From: Paenibacillus castaneae
Lineage (GTDB): Bacteria; Bacillota; Bacilli; Paenibacillales; Paenibacillaceae
DNA: 64,000 bases
NCBI RefSeq assembly: GCF_002884445.1
Contig: NZ_KZ614144.1
Coordinates: forward strand, 2,899,551-2,963,550
Reading direction: 5' to 3'
The position numbers were made by a program, and so were the translations under genes. Shown here one piece after another: positions 15,901 to 23,683 of the stretch; the stretch's first letter is position 1; each line of letters begins with the position of its first letter. The notes below the pieces were generated by a model. That model had not been told where the DNA came from. It saw only the letters and a program-made list of their open reading frames with translations, and searched no databases.

Positions 15901-17293
15901 CATTGACCCTAAGACAGGCGATGTAAAGAGCAAGTCTGCAGTTGTTTCCAGCACCTTCCAAGAAGGTAAAACACTGGATGCGGATACTGTTGCTCTAGTT
16001 AACAAGTATTTCGCTTTGCATCCGGAGCTGACTAAACCTGTAGGCACGACGGACGGAACGATTACCCGTACGGATGCTTACAACAATGAGGCTGCTCTTG
16101 GGAATCTGATTGCCGACGCCATGCGCGGCGCAGATTTCGGAGACGGTGAAGGTGCTGCAGACTTCGGCTTTATGAACCCAGGCGGCATTCGCGCAGACCT
16201 TCCGAAAGGCGATGTTACGTTCGGTGATCTGACGAAAATTCAGCCGTTCGGCAACACGCTGGTGAAGCTGACGCTGACTGGAGCGCAAATCAAGACCTTG
16301 CTTCAACAGCAGTGGAATGTAAAAGCCGACGGAACGGCAGACACCAAAACACTGCAAATCGCCGGCTTAAAATACACAGCCTACATGGGTCTTCCGGCAG
16401 CAGAGCGCATCACCAGCCTCACACTTGTTGATGGGACTCCGATTGACATGAGCAAAAGTTATACGGCTGTTGTCAACAACTTTATGGCAGCAGGTGGAGA
16501 TAACTACACAATCCTGACTGAAGCCAGTGCTTCCATAGCTGGACCTATTGACCTGGATGTGTTCTATGATTACATCGTGAAGATGTTCAAGGGCGGAGAA
16601 ATCAATGCCGCAAATGAAGGGCGCATTATAAACAATGAAGGAGTTCCGTCTACGACGACCGATCCGAACCCGGCGCCAACACCAATACCAACGCCAACGC
16701 CAACGCCTAGCCCGACTCCAACGCCTACTCCAATTCCAGTACTGGAATTCAAGGACCTGGATAAAGTTGCTTGGGCAAAAGAAGCGATTGAGACTTTGGC
16801 TGCAAAAGGTATTATAAAAGGCATTGATGGGAACAACTTCGCGCCGAACAAATATGTGTCCCGTGCTGAATTCATCACCATGCTGGTTCGCGCTCTGAAT
16901 TTGACAGATTCCGGGGCAGTCAGCCAATTCAAGGACATTAAACAAGGCGTATGGTACACGGATGCTATCACAATTGCGGATAATGCCGGGATTGTAAAAG
17001 GTTCCGGAAACGGCTTGTTCGAACCTGGCCGTGAAACTACCCGTGAAGAAATGGCAATTATGATCGCAAATGCCCTGAAAAAGCAGCAAGTACAGTTAGA
17101 TAGCAACAGTGCAGCGCTCAGCAAGTTTGCGGACAAGTCCAATATCGCCTCCTTCGCGCAGGAAGCTGTCGCTCAGCTGACTAATGCAGGAATTATTAGC
17201 GGTATGGATGCCAAAACATTTGGACCGAAGGGCATAGCCAATCGTGCTCAGGCGGCGGTCATTATCGCCCGTATGCTGGAGCAAGCGTCTTAA
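12971..17293 (+). CDS. YfkN-like bifunctional 2',3'-cyclic nucleotide phosphodiesterase / 5'-nucleotidase with SLH anchor
   Basis: Secreted 1440-residue nucleotide phosphoesterase. After a signal peptide (about 1-37, hydrophobic core TVLAAAVLSAQMLSGGI) come two complete metallophosphoesterase/5'-nucleotidase units: the first at about 45-650 (TTDVHTN, DNGDLIQG, GNHEFNYG), CpdB-like, and the second at about 705-1215 (GINDFHG, HNGDSVG, GNHEFDQG), UshA-like. A Pro-Thr linker (about 1232-1258) leads to three SLH domains (about 1262-1440) that bind secondary wall polymer. B. subtilis YfkN has the same two-enzyme layout but a sortase-type anchor. It would release phosphate and nucleosides from extracellular nucleotides. 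The start follows AAAGGAGGAA. The possible Pho box fits phosphate scavenging. Confidence 0.92.
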   Translation: MRFKQQWKKPIATVLAAAVLSAQMLSGGILGTGKAETVAAASAAASVKLRLMSTTDVHTNVNGWDYFKNEPSITVGLDRTATLVTYAREENPNNLLLDNGDLIQGTPMGTYMAKKSDLMTSQESIHPMMEVMNIMKYDAATYGNHEFNYGLDYLKRTVEGSGSENTGANFPYVNANVYIDDNDNDDSNDVNAFTPYKIVDKTVKDSNGNDQVIKVGLLGLVTPQIMEWDKVNLEGKVKTKDIAATARKYVGEMRNAGADIIVAMAHTGFDANAIEGDGSENDINALSKVPGIDAITFSHTHKAFPTGNNETLDASFKDPATKQPYQTPGVAIVDNVNGRINSTPAVQAGYGGAYLGLIDLTVVPDGSGHWKVDKENSVASTRSIYRTENKVNIANVAPDPAVDAAVKAVHEATIAYTGQELGQTTAPMNSYFAMVHDDPTVQIVANAQRWFVQNNLPEKYKDLPILSAGAPFKAGRNGPSEYTDIKQGPLTIRSASDLYLYDNTLKAIKVKGSVVKEWLEMSAGAFNRIKPAISTPQALLNSKFAVYNFDVIDGIKYKIDVTKNAKYKPDGTINDAAASRVTEVTYNDEPLDLDQDFIVVTNNYRASGGGNFPGVSGSELVVDSQDENRQILMDYISEVKTIDPAADGNWSLAPIKGNVNVTFTTTPLAADVMPSNISYTGEQNSLGFGIFNLDLKQHVPAPTQDVEVHLIGINDFHGQLDTVSNVSGKTAGTAAILATYLKETRAKYENSLLFHNGDSVGASAPISSLERDEPTHEWMNMMKFDVGSLGNHEFDQGVEALKTQLYGGIDPKNAKVNHAGSDFDYVNANAVDATTGNPIINPYVIKEVGGVKIGFIGLVTKATPSKVSPSSWAGVRFLSADEEVQAVNKYAKELQDNGVQTIIVLAHDPASTKKDATTGVEVTKGEAVDLANALPADSPVDVIVAGDDHAYANAVVNNKLIVQAYSYGTAIEDIKLVIDPKTGDVKSKSAVVSSTFQEGKTLDADTVALVNKYFALHPELTKPVGTTDGTITRTDAYNNEAALGNLIADAMRGADFGDGEGAADFGFMNPGGIRADLPKGDVTFGDLTKIQPFGNTLVKLTLTGAQIKTLLQQQWNVKADGTADTKTLQIAGLKYTAYMGLPAAERITSLTLVDGTPIDMSKSYTAVVNNFMAAGGDNYTILTEASASIAGPIDLDVFYDYIVKMFKGGEINAANEGRIINNEGVPSTTTDPNPAPTPIPTPTPTPSPTPTPTPIPVLEFKDLDKVAWAKEAIETLAAKGIIKGIDGNNFAPNKYVSRAEFITMLVRALNLTDSGAVSQFKDIKQGVWYTDAITIADNAGIVKGSGNGLFEPGRETTREEMAIMIANALKKQQVQLDSNSAALSKFADKSNIASFAQEAVAQLTNAGIISGMDAKTFGPKGIANRAQAAVIIARMLEQAS

Positions 17294-17307
17294 TCTTTTG
17301 GTAAAAC

Positions 17308-17358
17308 AAAAAAGGTGTTCCGATTGCCCTTCCCGGAGGGCAGCAGAACACCTTTTTC
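17308..17358. terminator. Strong bidirectional terminator between convergent genes
   Basis: AAAAAGGTGTTC (17309-17320) pairs with GAACACCTTTTT (17346-17357), with an inner hairpin GCCCT/AGGGC. T-runs on both strands let it serve the YfkN-like gene and the GH18 gene. Confidence 0.9.
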
Positions 17359-17409
17359 TTATTAGGAAACCAAATAGATTTCTATTTTTGAAGCAACCGC
17401 TTTAATTTA

Positions 17410-19332
17410 TTACTTCATGCGAAGCATCATCGTCCACAAATCATTGCTTTCATAGCCAAGGCGCCAAGCGGCAACGCCTGCTAGATCATATTTCTTCGCG
17501 ATGTTGATGCGAGCTTTGACAGTATCCTCGGTTTCTGCCCAGAACAAGTACGTAAAGCCTTCTTTCACATACTTGTACTTCATCTGTCCAGATTCGGGAT
17601 CCAATGTGCCTTGCGCATTCGTATCCGCAATCAGCTTCGGTAATTCACTCATATAAATTGCACGGTTTCCAACAAGCTTGCCTGCGCTGTCAAGCTTCCA
17701 TTCTCTTACGTAGAAAGGTATGCCTAGCATCAGCTTGCTGCGTGGAATTCCGTAGCTAAGGAATTGATTAACGCCTTCCTCGACCCACTGCAGACCCGCT
17801 ACTGAGCCCGGAGTATCACTCCCGCTCCAATGCTCGTCATAAGCCATAATGATGATGGTATCGACTACTTCAGCAAGCGCTGAATGATCATAAGCGGTCA
17901 CTTGATTCCAGCTCAGGCTTCCTCGCGGAAGATCAATGGATATTTGCAAGCCCTTTGCTTGAACTGCTTTGGCTAGCTGGGTTACGAAGGAGGTGTAGGC
18001 AGCTCGGTCGCTTCCTGCAACCTCCTCAAAGTCTAAGTTAATACCAGCAGCACCGAGGTCAACGATTTTTCCAACGAGCTTTTGGATAAAAGCTTGCTGA
18101 GCGGTTGCGCTTTTCAGAAATTCAGTAGTCATCTTGCGGTTAAACTGGTTATTAACAAGTGGCATGACCTGAACGCCTTTTTCTTTGAGCGCCGTTACAA
18201 CAGCTGGATCAGATGTATCTTTGATGGAGCCGTCTGCAGCAGAAAGCTCGAACCAAGTAGGTGAATCAATCGATAATCCTTGCGTATTCGCTACATGATT
18301 CAGTACCGTCGTGCTTGTAGAGCTGCCGTTCCAGCCCAGATAGACCAGGTTCTTCGTATTGCTCCAAATGGCTCGTCCTTCTGTTGTAAGCACCGTGCTG
18401 TTCGCATAACCTTTGGCAAAGGTGATAGCACCGTTTCTCGTATTAAAGACTCTAAGCTTTTTGTCACCCTGGTTAACTTGCAAATAGGGGATACCCGACC
18501 ATAAGACGGCATCCTTATAAATAACTTCAGCGTTCGGTGTTTTAGCAGCCAGCTGTACCGCAGCGTCAAGACTCACGAAGGATTGCACAATGGTGCTATT
18601 TTGTTGAACGGTATAAGCAGGAACGTTAGAATGAATGATTTGACCAGTTGCTGTATTAAGCACCTCACTGCCTGCAATTGCTGCTGAGCTGTTTTTTGCA
18701 TCCATAAGGAAGGAGTAGGGGGATTGCTCCTCTACGGGCTCACCATCTACTATGATTTGGTAGACGGGTGCGGTTTCGCGCTGAGCTTTCACTTGAGCTT
18801 CGGTCAAATTGCCCCAAACCCATTTATTCGATGTCAAATCGATAATGTGGGCATTGCCCCATTTCTTGGCTTCCTGCTTCGCATCTGCAAGTGTTAGGAA
18901 GGACCAGCTCGCCTGAGTTTTATCTCCTTGATACAGCTGAAACTTAGCATAGGATTGATATTTCCAGCCAATATTTTCGAGATCGCGAATATGTACATTA
19001 GTTAGTTTCTTCGCGACAGACAATGCTTGCTCATACGTTCGGAATTCCCATTTCATATTGGATTGGCCATTCTGATATACCTTGTAGCGGGGGAAGTTGT
19101 CCCATACCCAGCCTCGGTCAGCTATTTTCTCGACGTGGCTGTATTCGAAATTGGCGGCGTAAGCGATTGCTTTCGCCTCTGTCGGAAATTCTCGAAGTGC
19201 TTTGTCATTTTGATATACGCGGTACTGGGTCATCATTTGCGCTGTTGCTGCATCTGCACGATTGACGGCTCCCGTCATGATCGTTTGGCAGAAAAACAAC
19301 ATCAGCAGCACCGTGCTTACTTTTCTTCTCAT
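17410..19332 (-). CDS. Secreted glycoside hydrolase family 18 protein with N-terminal repeat module
   Basis: A 640-residue exported protein. A signal peptide (about 1-28) is followed by about six degenerate repeats of 45-50 residues (about 33-330) with the pattern YxVYQxxK...F.T...A...A......H...L....W.W. The C-terminal GH18 barrel (about 330-640) resembles spore-germination/cortex-type enzymes such as YaaH and YdhD. The catalytic segment reads AGINLDFEEV, keeping the final Asp and the acid Glu but with Ala and Asn at the two earlier Asp positions of DxxDxDxE, a change also seen in spore GH18 enzymes. It probably cleaves a GlcNAc-containing polymer such as cortex peptidoglycan. The repeats replace the LysM units common in this group. 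Confidence 0.82.
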   Translation of the reverse strand: MRRKVSTVLLMLFFCQTIMTGAVNRADAATAQMMTQYRVYQNDKALREFPTEAKAIAYAANFEYSHVEKIADRGWVWDNFPRYKVYQNGQSNMKWEFRTYEQALSVAKKLTNVHIRDLENIGWKYQSYAKFQLYQGDKTQASWSFLTLADAKQEAKKWGNAHIIDLTSNKWVWGNLTEAQVKAQRETAPVYQIIVDGEPVEEQSPYSFLMDAKNSSAAIAGSEVLNTATGQIIHSNVPAYTVQQNSTIVQSFVSLDAAVQLAAKTPNAEVIYKDAVLWSGIPYLQVNQGDKKLRVFNTRNGAITFAKGYANSTVLTTEGRAIWSNTKNLVYLGWNGSSTSTTVLNHVANTQGLSIDSPTWFELSAADGSIKDTSDPAVVTALKEKGVQVMPLVNNQFNRKMTTEFLKSATAQQAFIQKLVGKIVDLGAAGINLDFEEVAGSDRAAYTSFVTQLAKAVQAKGLQISIDLPRGSLSWNQVTAYDHSALAEVVDTIIIMAYDEHWSGSDTPGSVAGLQWVEEGVNQFLSYGIPRSKLMLGIPFYVREWKLDSAGKLVGNRAIYMSELPKLIADTNAQGTLDPESGQMKYKYVKEGFTYLFWAETEDTVKARINIAKKYDLAGVAAWRLGYESNDLWTMMLRMK

Positions 19333-19403
19333 AAGCTTCTTTTACACGCTCCTCTCTCAATCTATCTATTAGACGCATAAATAGGGGAGAGGTTGCTAGA
19401 CGC

Positions 19404-19466
19404 AAAAAAAGCATTCAAGAGCTGCTTATCATCTAAGATAAGGTCAGCCCTTGAATGCTTTGCTTT
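19404..19466 (-). terminator. Terminator of the DUF2653 gene pair
   Basis: GCATTCAAGAGCTG (19411-19424) pairs with CAGCCCTTGAATGC (19445-19458). On the minus strand the stem is followed by seven T (19404-19410). Confidence 0.85.
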
Positions 19467-19473
19467 CATCCTA

Positions 19474-19752
19474 TTAATCGGTTATTTCTGCCCAAAATTC
19501 CTCGTCCGCGTCCAGTGTAATGTTAGAGCGGAAAACACGGCGATCATATTGTTTCAACATATATTGCTCGATCGCTTCAAGGATATTTGCTTCTATAATA
19601 TATTGGCTTCGGCCGCTTACCCATACCTCGGCTGTATACCCATATTCTTCTTCCCATGAAAGCTGTACTTCGACGTCTGTGGGCTTCACACCTCTGCGAT
19701 CAGCCATGTTAAGACAAATAGCATTAATGATCTCATCGGTATAGATACGCAC
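19474..19752 (-). CDS. YxcD family protein (DUF2653)
   Basis: A 92-residue acidic soluble protein resembling B. subtilis YxcD. Characteristic stretches are YTDEIINAICLNMADRRGVKP at the start and YIIEANILEAIEQYML in the middle. Function unknown. The start is GTG at 19752, two bases after the stop of the upstream membrane-protein gene, with GGAGACGG inside that gene's end as the ribosome-binding site, so the two are translated together. Confidence 0.75.
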   Translation of the reverse strand: MRIYTDEIINAICLNMADRRGVKPTDVEVQLSWEEEYGYTAEVWVSGRSQYIIEANILEAIEQYMLKQYDRRVFRSNITLDADEEFWAEITD

Positions 19753-19754
19753 GA

Positions 19755-20174
19755 TTAGTACCGTCTCCTTTGGTTTGACTGGTTACGCTTGCTGAGCAAA
19801 TAAACGAACGCAACACGAATGAGCATAATAAGCGCGAAGATAGCAAGCAGGTTAACCATAAGCCCAAGAATATTACCGAAAGCGCCCATGCCTGCGAACA
19901 AGCTGCCGAACATCAGGCCAGCCAAGCCGCCGATCATTAAGCCCTTCATAAGTCCGCCGCCGCTGAATGCTCCGGTTTTGGTTGTTCCGGCTTTGGGGCT
20001 TGTTTTCGTACCGGAGCTAGTTTGACTAGCATTGTCTGTTTTTTTAGGTGTTTGTGTGAAGCTTTGTTTTGGCGATTTAAAGCCGCCGCCCCTTGGTTTT
20101 GCGTCTGCATATTGACCAAACCCGATTGTAAAAAATAGAGTTAGAGCCATTATGACCATGAGTCCCTTTTTCAT
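19755..20174 (-). CDS. Small secreted or membrane protein, glycine-rich, uncharacterised
   Basis: A 139-residue protein. A signal-like N-terminus (about 1-25, cleavage expected after YADA) is followed by a Ser/Thr/Lys-rich low-complexity stretch (about 26-72), a glycine/methionine-rich hydrophobic segment (LMKGLMIGGLAGLMFGSLF), a second membrane segment (LLAIFALIMLIRVAFVYLL) and a basic tail ending RNQSNQRRRY. The layout recalls small Tim44-like proteins of Firmicutes, truncated before the soluble domain, but I cannot confirm that. GGAGGAG precedes the ATG. It is co-transcribed with the DUF2653 gene. Confidence 0.65.
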   Translation of the reverse strand: MKKGLMVIMALTLFFTIGFGQYADAKPRGGGFKSPKQSFTQTPKKTDNASQTSSGTKTSPKAGTTKTGAFSGGGLMKGLMIGGLAGLMFGSLFAGMGAFGNILGLMVNLLAIFALIMLIRVAFVYLLSKRNQSNQRRRY

Positions 20175-20342
20175 CTGTCAATTCTCCTCCTGTTGTGGAT
20201 GCTGTGAGCATTGCTAACCCCAATAAATACGTCTAATATAGATAAAGGTTTCATTTTATTTATATAGGATTGGTTAAATGTATGAAAGTAAAACGGTTAT
20301 TTGTTTAAATTTATTTATTTGATATAAAGATGGGGGAATGGT

Positions 20343-20882
20343 ATGACAGATTTTCCTAAAGCTTACGTATGCTACATGGTGGAATTTCATGCATCACGAG
20401 ACTATTTCGAATGTCATGAGCTGCTTGAAGAATATTGGAAGGAGCATCTAGATGACTCTCTTGCAGACACTTGGGTGGGCCTTATTCAACTAGCAGTAGC
20501 GCTTTATCATGAACGAAGAGGAAATTTGCGCGGTGCCAACAAGATGTATGTTCAGGCTGAACGAAGGCTATCGGCGGCTCCATTAGAGCGGATTGGCATA
20601 GATCAGCAGCATTTATTAATTCAAATAGGAGAGCGAATAGCTGCCCTACACGCTAACGAGAAATCTCCTTATACAGATATCAACATGTCTATCATAGATA
20701 GCGAGCTGCTTGCGCTTTGTCTCCAGCAATGTGAAGAACGGGGCTTAGAATGGTTGGCGCCAAGTCCGCTGCATAATGATTCCATTATCCACCGGCATAC
20801 GCTTAGAGATCGTTCTGACGTTATTGCTGCTAGGCAGAGGGCATATAGGAGTAAAAAAAGGGAGCATAGCGGCGAAATCTGA
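20343..20882 (+). CDS. DUF309 domain protein (YpuF-like)
   Basis: A 179-residue helical protein. The DUF309 signature FHASRDYFECHELLEEYWKE occurs at residues 14-33, followed by WVGLIQLAVALYHERRGNLRGA, where H and R residues are conserved. Function is unknown; B. subtilis YpuF is the nearest known relative. The C-terminal 40 residues are basic and probably disordered. GGGGGAATGGT precedes the ATG. It is divergent from the glycine-rich membrane gene and convergent with the carbonic anhydrase; no clear terminator separates the latter two. Confidence 0.8.
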   Translation: MTDFPKAYVCYMVEFHASRDYFECHELLEEYWKEHLDDSLADTWVGLIQLAVALYHERRGNLRGANKMYVQAERRLSAAPLERIGIDQQHLLIQIGERIAALHANEKSPYTDINMSIIDSELLALCLQQCEERGLEWLAPSPLHNDSIIHRHTLRDRSDVIAARQRAYRSKKREHSGEI

Positions 20883-20910
20883 GGCCGACACATGCTTCCT
20901 TTTGTTATCA

Positions 20911-21477
20911 TTAAGCTTCTTTATTTGCAGGATCAACAACTTCTAATTCACCCGTATCTGGATCAATAATTAATCCGTGGACAAGTATATTAGCTGGCAG
21001 CAATGGGTGATTGCGGATAATGCTGACACTATTAACAACGCTGTCCCTAACGTTATCGAAGCCGGTCAGCCAGCGCATGAGATTGAGGCCGGAATGCTTA
21101 AGCGTTGTAATCGTCTCGTTAGCTACGCCGCGTTCCACCATATGCTGTATGATGAGCTCTGGATTAAGTCCCGTCATGCCGCAGTTATGATGGCCGATGA
21201 CGAATACTTCGTCTGCTTGAAGCTCATATAAGGCAACAAGAATGCTTCGCATAATGTTTCCGAAGGGCTGGGTTACAATCGCGCCTGCATTTTTAATGAT
21301 TTTGGCGTCGCCGTTTTTGAGGTTCATTGCTTTCGGCAGCATTTCGGTCAACCTTGTATCCATGCATGTCACAATGACCATGCGTTTGTCAGGATATTTG
21401 CTTGTTGAATAGATTTCATATTCATGGTTTTCAACAAAATTCTTGTTATAGGTTAATATGTCCTCGAGTTTGTTCAC
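20911..21477 (-). CDS. Beta-class carbonic anhydrase
   Basis: Catalyses CO2 hydration to bicarbonate in the cytoplasm. The zinc ligands of the beta class are visible: Cys with the Asp-Arg pair in VTCMDTRLTEML (about residues 36-47), and His-x-x-Cys in VIGHHNCGMTGL (about 96-107). The length of 188 residues fits the compact Firmicute type (YbcF/YvdA-like). The start is GTG at 21477 with an AAGAAGAG-rich stretch upstream. The Fe-S-type gene lies 59 bases upstream on the same strand and may be co-transcribed. Confidence 0.9.
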   Translation of the reverse strand: MNKLEDILTYNKNFVENHEYEIYSTSKYPDKRMVIVTCMDTRLTEMLPKAMNLKNGDAKIIKNAGAIVTQPFGNIMRSILVALYELQADEVFVIGHHNCGMTGLNPELIIQHMVERGVANETITTLKHSGLNLMRWLTGFDNVRDSVVNSVSIIRNHPLLPANILVHGLIIDPDTGELEVVDPANKEA

Positions 21478-21536
21478 GTTGCACTCTTCTTCCTATAAAA
21501 ATGGTGAAACAGCTGATTTTATTTTAGCAAAAAAAA

Positions 21537-21863
21537 TTAATCCGTCTCGGTCAGAAAGCGAAGATGCGTCGTATAAATCTGATTATCGCTCTTCAGGCTG
21601 AAGCTGTGCCGATCGACATCATAATCAATTTTCATTTGCGGTTCATAATAAACCGAATGTCGCGTTTCGTACCAGAAAGGGAAGGGATCGCCTTGAGATT
21701 GCACGTCATCTACGGAAGGGCTATCGATGAGCTGAATCGCAGGCACGCCGCTTACAACGCAGCCGCAGCCTTCTGTATCATGGAGAAGCTTAAGCTTCTT
21801 CGTTCCATCCTCTAGGTAAGGGGATATACGTTCCACGGCTGATTTGGAAAACGTAATATGCAT
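21537..21863 (-). CDS. HesB/YqkB-type iron-sulfur cluster biosynthesis family protein
   Basis: A 108-residue protein resembling B. subtilis YqkB of the HesB/IscA-like superfamily. The start MHITFSKSAVERISPYL and the cysteine-containing LLHDTEGCGCVVSGVPAIQL are characteristic. Unlike true A-type carriers it lacks the C-terminal CGCG motif, so a role in iron-sulfur assembly is uncertain. ATG at 21863 is chosen because GAGGAA lies seven bases upstream; the frame could extend to 21947 but without a ribosome-binding site. It is divergent from the M32 peptidase gene. Confidence 0.77.
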   Translation of the reverse strand: MHITFSKSAVERISPYLEDGTKKLKLLHDTEGCGCVVSGVPAIQLIDSPSVDDVQSQGDPFPFWYETRHSVYYEPQMKIDYDVDRHSFSLKSDNQIYTTHLRFLTETD

Positions 21864-22004
21864 ATGTAGTTCCTCACTTTCTATCTGCCCCATGCGGGTA
21901 TTAAGCAGGTTTAAGTTGATTATAAGGATAGGAATAAGTAAGATCAAGTTAAGTCCCGAAGAAAGGGACTTAAATTTACCAAGAAATAGAAAGGCGGTTC
22001 AACG

Positions 22005-23525
22005 ATGCCAACTAAACATGATGAAGCGCTGCAGAGCTTTAAGGAAACGATTCGCAAAATTAGCGGATATGGGGAAGCGTTAGGTGTTCTTTATTGGGAT
22101 TTACGCACAGGCGCCCCTCGCAAAGGAATGGATAACCGCTCAGAAGTTATCGGCTCTCTATCTGGAGATATGTTCAAGCTATCCACTTCGCCGCAGCTGG
22201 GCGAATGGCTTTCAACGCTTGAGGATGGCTCCGTTTTCTCGGAGCTTTCGGAGATTGATCAGCGGCTCATTAAGGAAACGCGCAAGGAATATGACCGCAG
22301 CGTCAAAATTCCGCCCAAGCTATACCAGGAATATGTGGTTTTATCCTCCCAATCTGAATCCAAGTGGGAAGAAGCTAAGGAAAATAATGATTATGCCAGC
22401 TTCCAGCCTTATTTGGAAAAAGTAATTTCTTATACGAATCAGTTTATTGACCTATGGGGCCCAAAGGCTACTCGATATGATACATTGCTTGATCAGTATG
22501 AGCCGGGCATGACAGTAGCGGAGCTTGACCGTGTATTTGGAGGACTTCGTTCACAGCTCGTTCCTTTGTCTGCTGCCATTGCAAGCTCGCCGCATCAGCC
22601 TGATGCCAGCTTCTTAAAACAAAAGTACGATAAGCAGGCTCAGAAGGCTTTCAGCTTGTACATATTAGAACAGATGGGCTATAACTTTGAGGCGGGACGC
22701 CTAGATGAGAGTGTTCATCCTTTTGCAACCGGATTAAATCCAGGCGACGTTCGCATCACAACCCGTTATTTAGAGGATGATGTGACGAGTGCTTTATTTG
22801 GAACCATACATGAGGGCGGCCATGCGCTTTATGAGCAAAATATTATGCCGGAGCTTATTGGCACGACACTTTGCACGGGAACCTCGATGGGCATTCATGA
22901 ATCACAGTCCCGTTTCTGGGAAAATGTGATCGGCCGCAGCAGACCGTTTTGGGACCGCTATTTCGGCGAGCTTCAGAAGCGTTTTCCAGGCCAGCTTGAT
23001 GTGCCTGTTGATACGTTCTACCGCGGCAACAATGTCGTGCAGCCTTCTCTTATACGCATTGAAGCAGATGAGCTGACGTATAATCTGCATATTATTATCC
23101 GTTATGAAATGGAGAAGTTTATTTTCAATGAAGGTGCGAAGGCGGCAGATTTGCCAGCTATATGGAATGAGAAGTACAAACAATATTTAGGCGTGACACC
23201 GTCTAACAATGCGGAGGGAATTCTACAGGATGTGCATTGGTCAGGCGGCGCTTTCGGCTACTTCCCATCTTATTCGCTGGGCAATATGTACGCAGCACAG
23301 ATAGCCGACACAATGGAGCGGGAGCTGCAAGGGTTCTGGACGCTGGTTGGAGATGGAGATCTGCTGCCAATCAAGCAGTGGCTCACAGAACGCATTTACA
23401 AATACGGCAAGCTTAGAACTCCATCTGAGCTAATTCAGAGCGTGACGGGCAAACCGCTTGATCCGCAGCATTTGGTCGCTTATTTAACGAAAAAATATTC
23501 CGACATTTATAAATTGCAGCTGTAG
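22005..23525 (+). CDS. M32 family metallocarboxypeptidase (thermostable carboxypeptidase 1 type)
   Basis: A zinc-dependent carboxypeptidase that removes C-terminal residues from peptides in the cytoplasm. The zinc motif HExGH is intact as IHEGGHALYEQ (about residues 268-278), followed by the glutamate ligand region GIHESQSRFWENVIGRS (about 297-313), which is the M32 hallmark, and IRIEADELTYNLHIIIRYE. The length of 506 residues is normal. AAAGGCGG precedes the ATG. It is transcribed alone and ends at a strong terminator. Confidence 0.93.
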   Translation: MPTKHDEALQSFKETIRKISGYGEALGVLYWDLRTGAPRKGMDNRSEVIGSLSGDMFKLSTSPQLGEWLSTLEDGSVFSELSEIDQRLIKETRKEYDRSVKIPPKLYQEYVVLSSQSESKWEEAKENNDYASFQPYLEKVISYTNQFIDLWGPKATRYDTLLDQYEPGMTVAELDRVFGGLRSQLVPLSAAIASSPHQPDASFLKQKYDKQAQKAFSLYILEQMGYNFEAGRLDESVHPFATGLNPGDVRITTRYLEDDVTSALFGTIHEGGHALYEQNIMPELIGTTLCTGTSMGIHESQSRFWENVIGRSRPFWDRYFGELQKRFPGQLDVPVDTFYRGNNVVQPSLIRIEADELTYNLHIIIRYEMEKFIFNEGAKAADLPAIWNEKYKQYLGVTPSNNAEGILQDVHWSGGAFGYFPSYSLGNMYAAQIADTMERELQGFWTLVGDGDLLPIKQWLTERIYKYGKLRTPSELIQSVTGKPLDPQHLVAYLTKKYSDIYKLQL

Positions 23526-23552
23526 CTAGACAAATACAAAAGCATATTTTTG

Positions 23553-23604
23553 AGAAGGCTGTCCGATCGTCCCATGACGATACAGGAGCAGCCTTCTTCT
23601 TTTT
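23553..23604 (+). terminator. Terminator of the M32 peptidase gene
   Basis: AGAAGGCTG (23553-23561) pairs with CAGCCTTCT (23589-23597), then TCTTTTT. The loop holds a second pairing, CGATCGTC with GACGAT. Confidence 0.85.
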
Positions 23605-23683
23605 GTCTGCTCATTCACCGCCAGTCACTCCTGCGCATAGGCTGATATCATCTATTTTATGCAAAAATACAGGAGGGACTACC

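Noticed and set aside
23605..23683. TPP riboswitch before the ThiY/SsuA-like operon
   Set aside because: The short region lacks the conserved TPP motifs (CTGAGA and ACCTGA-type segments).
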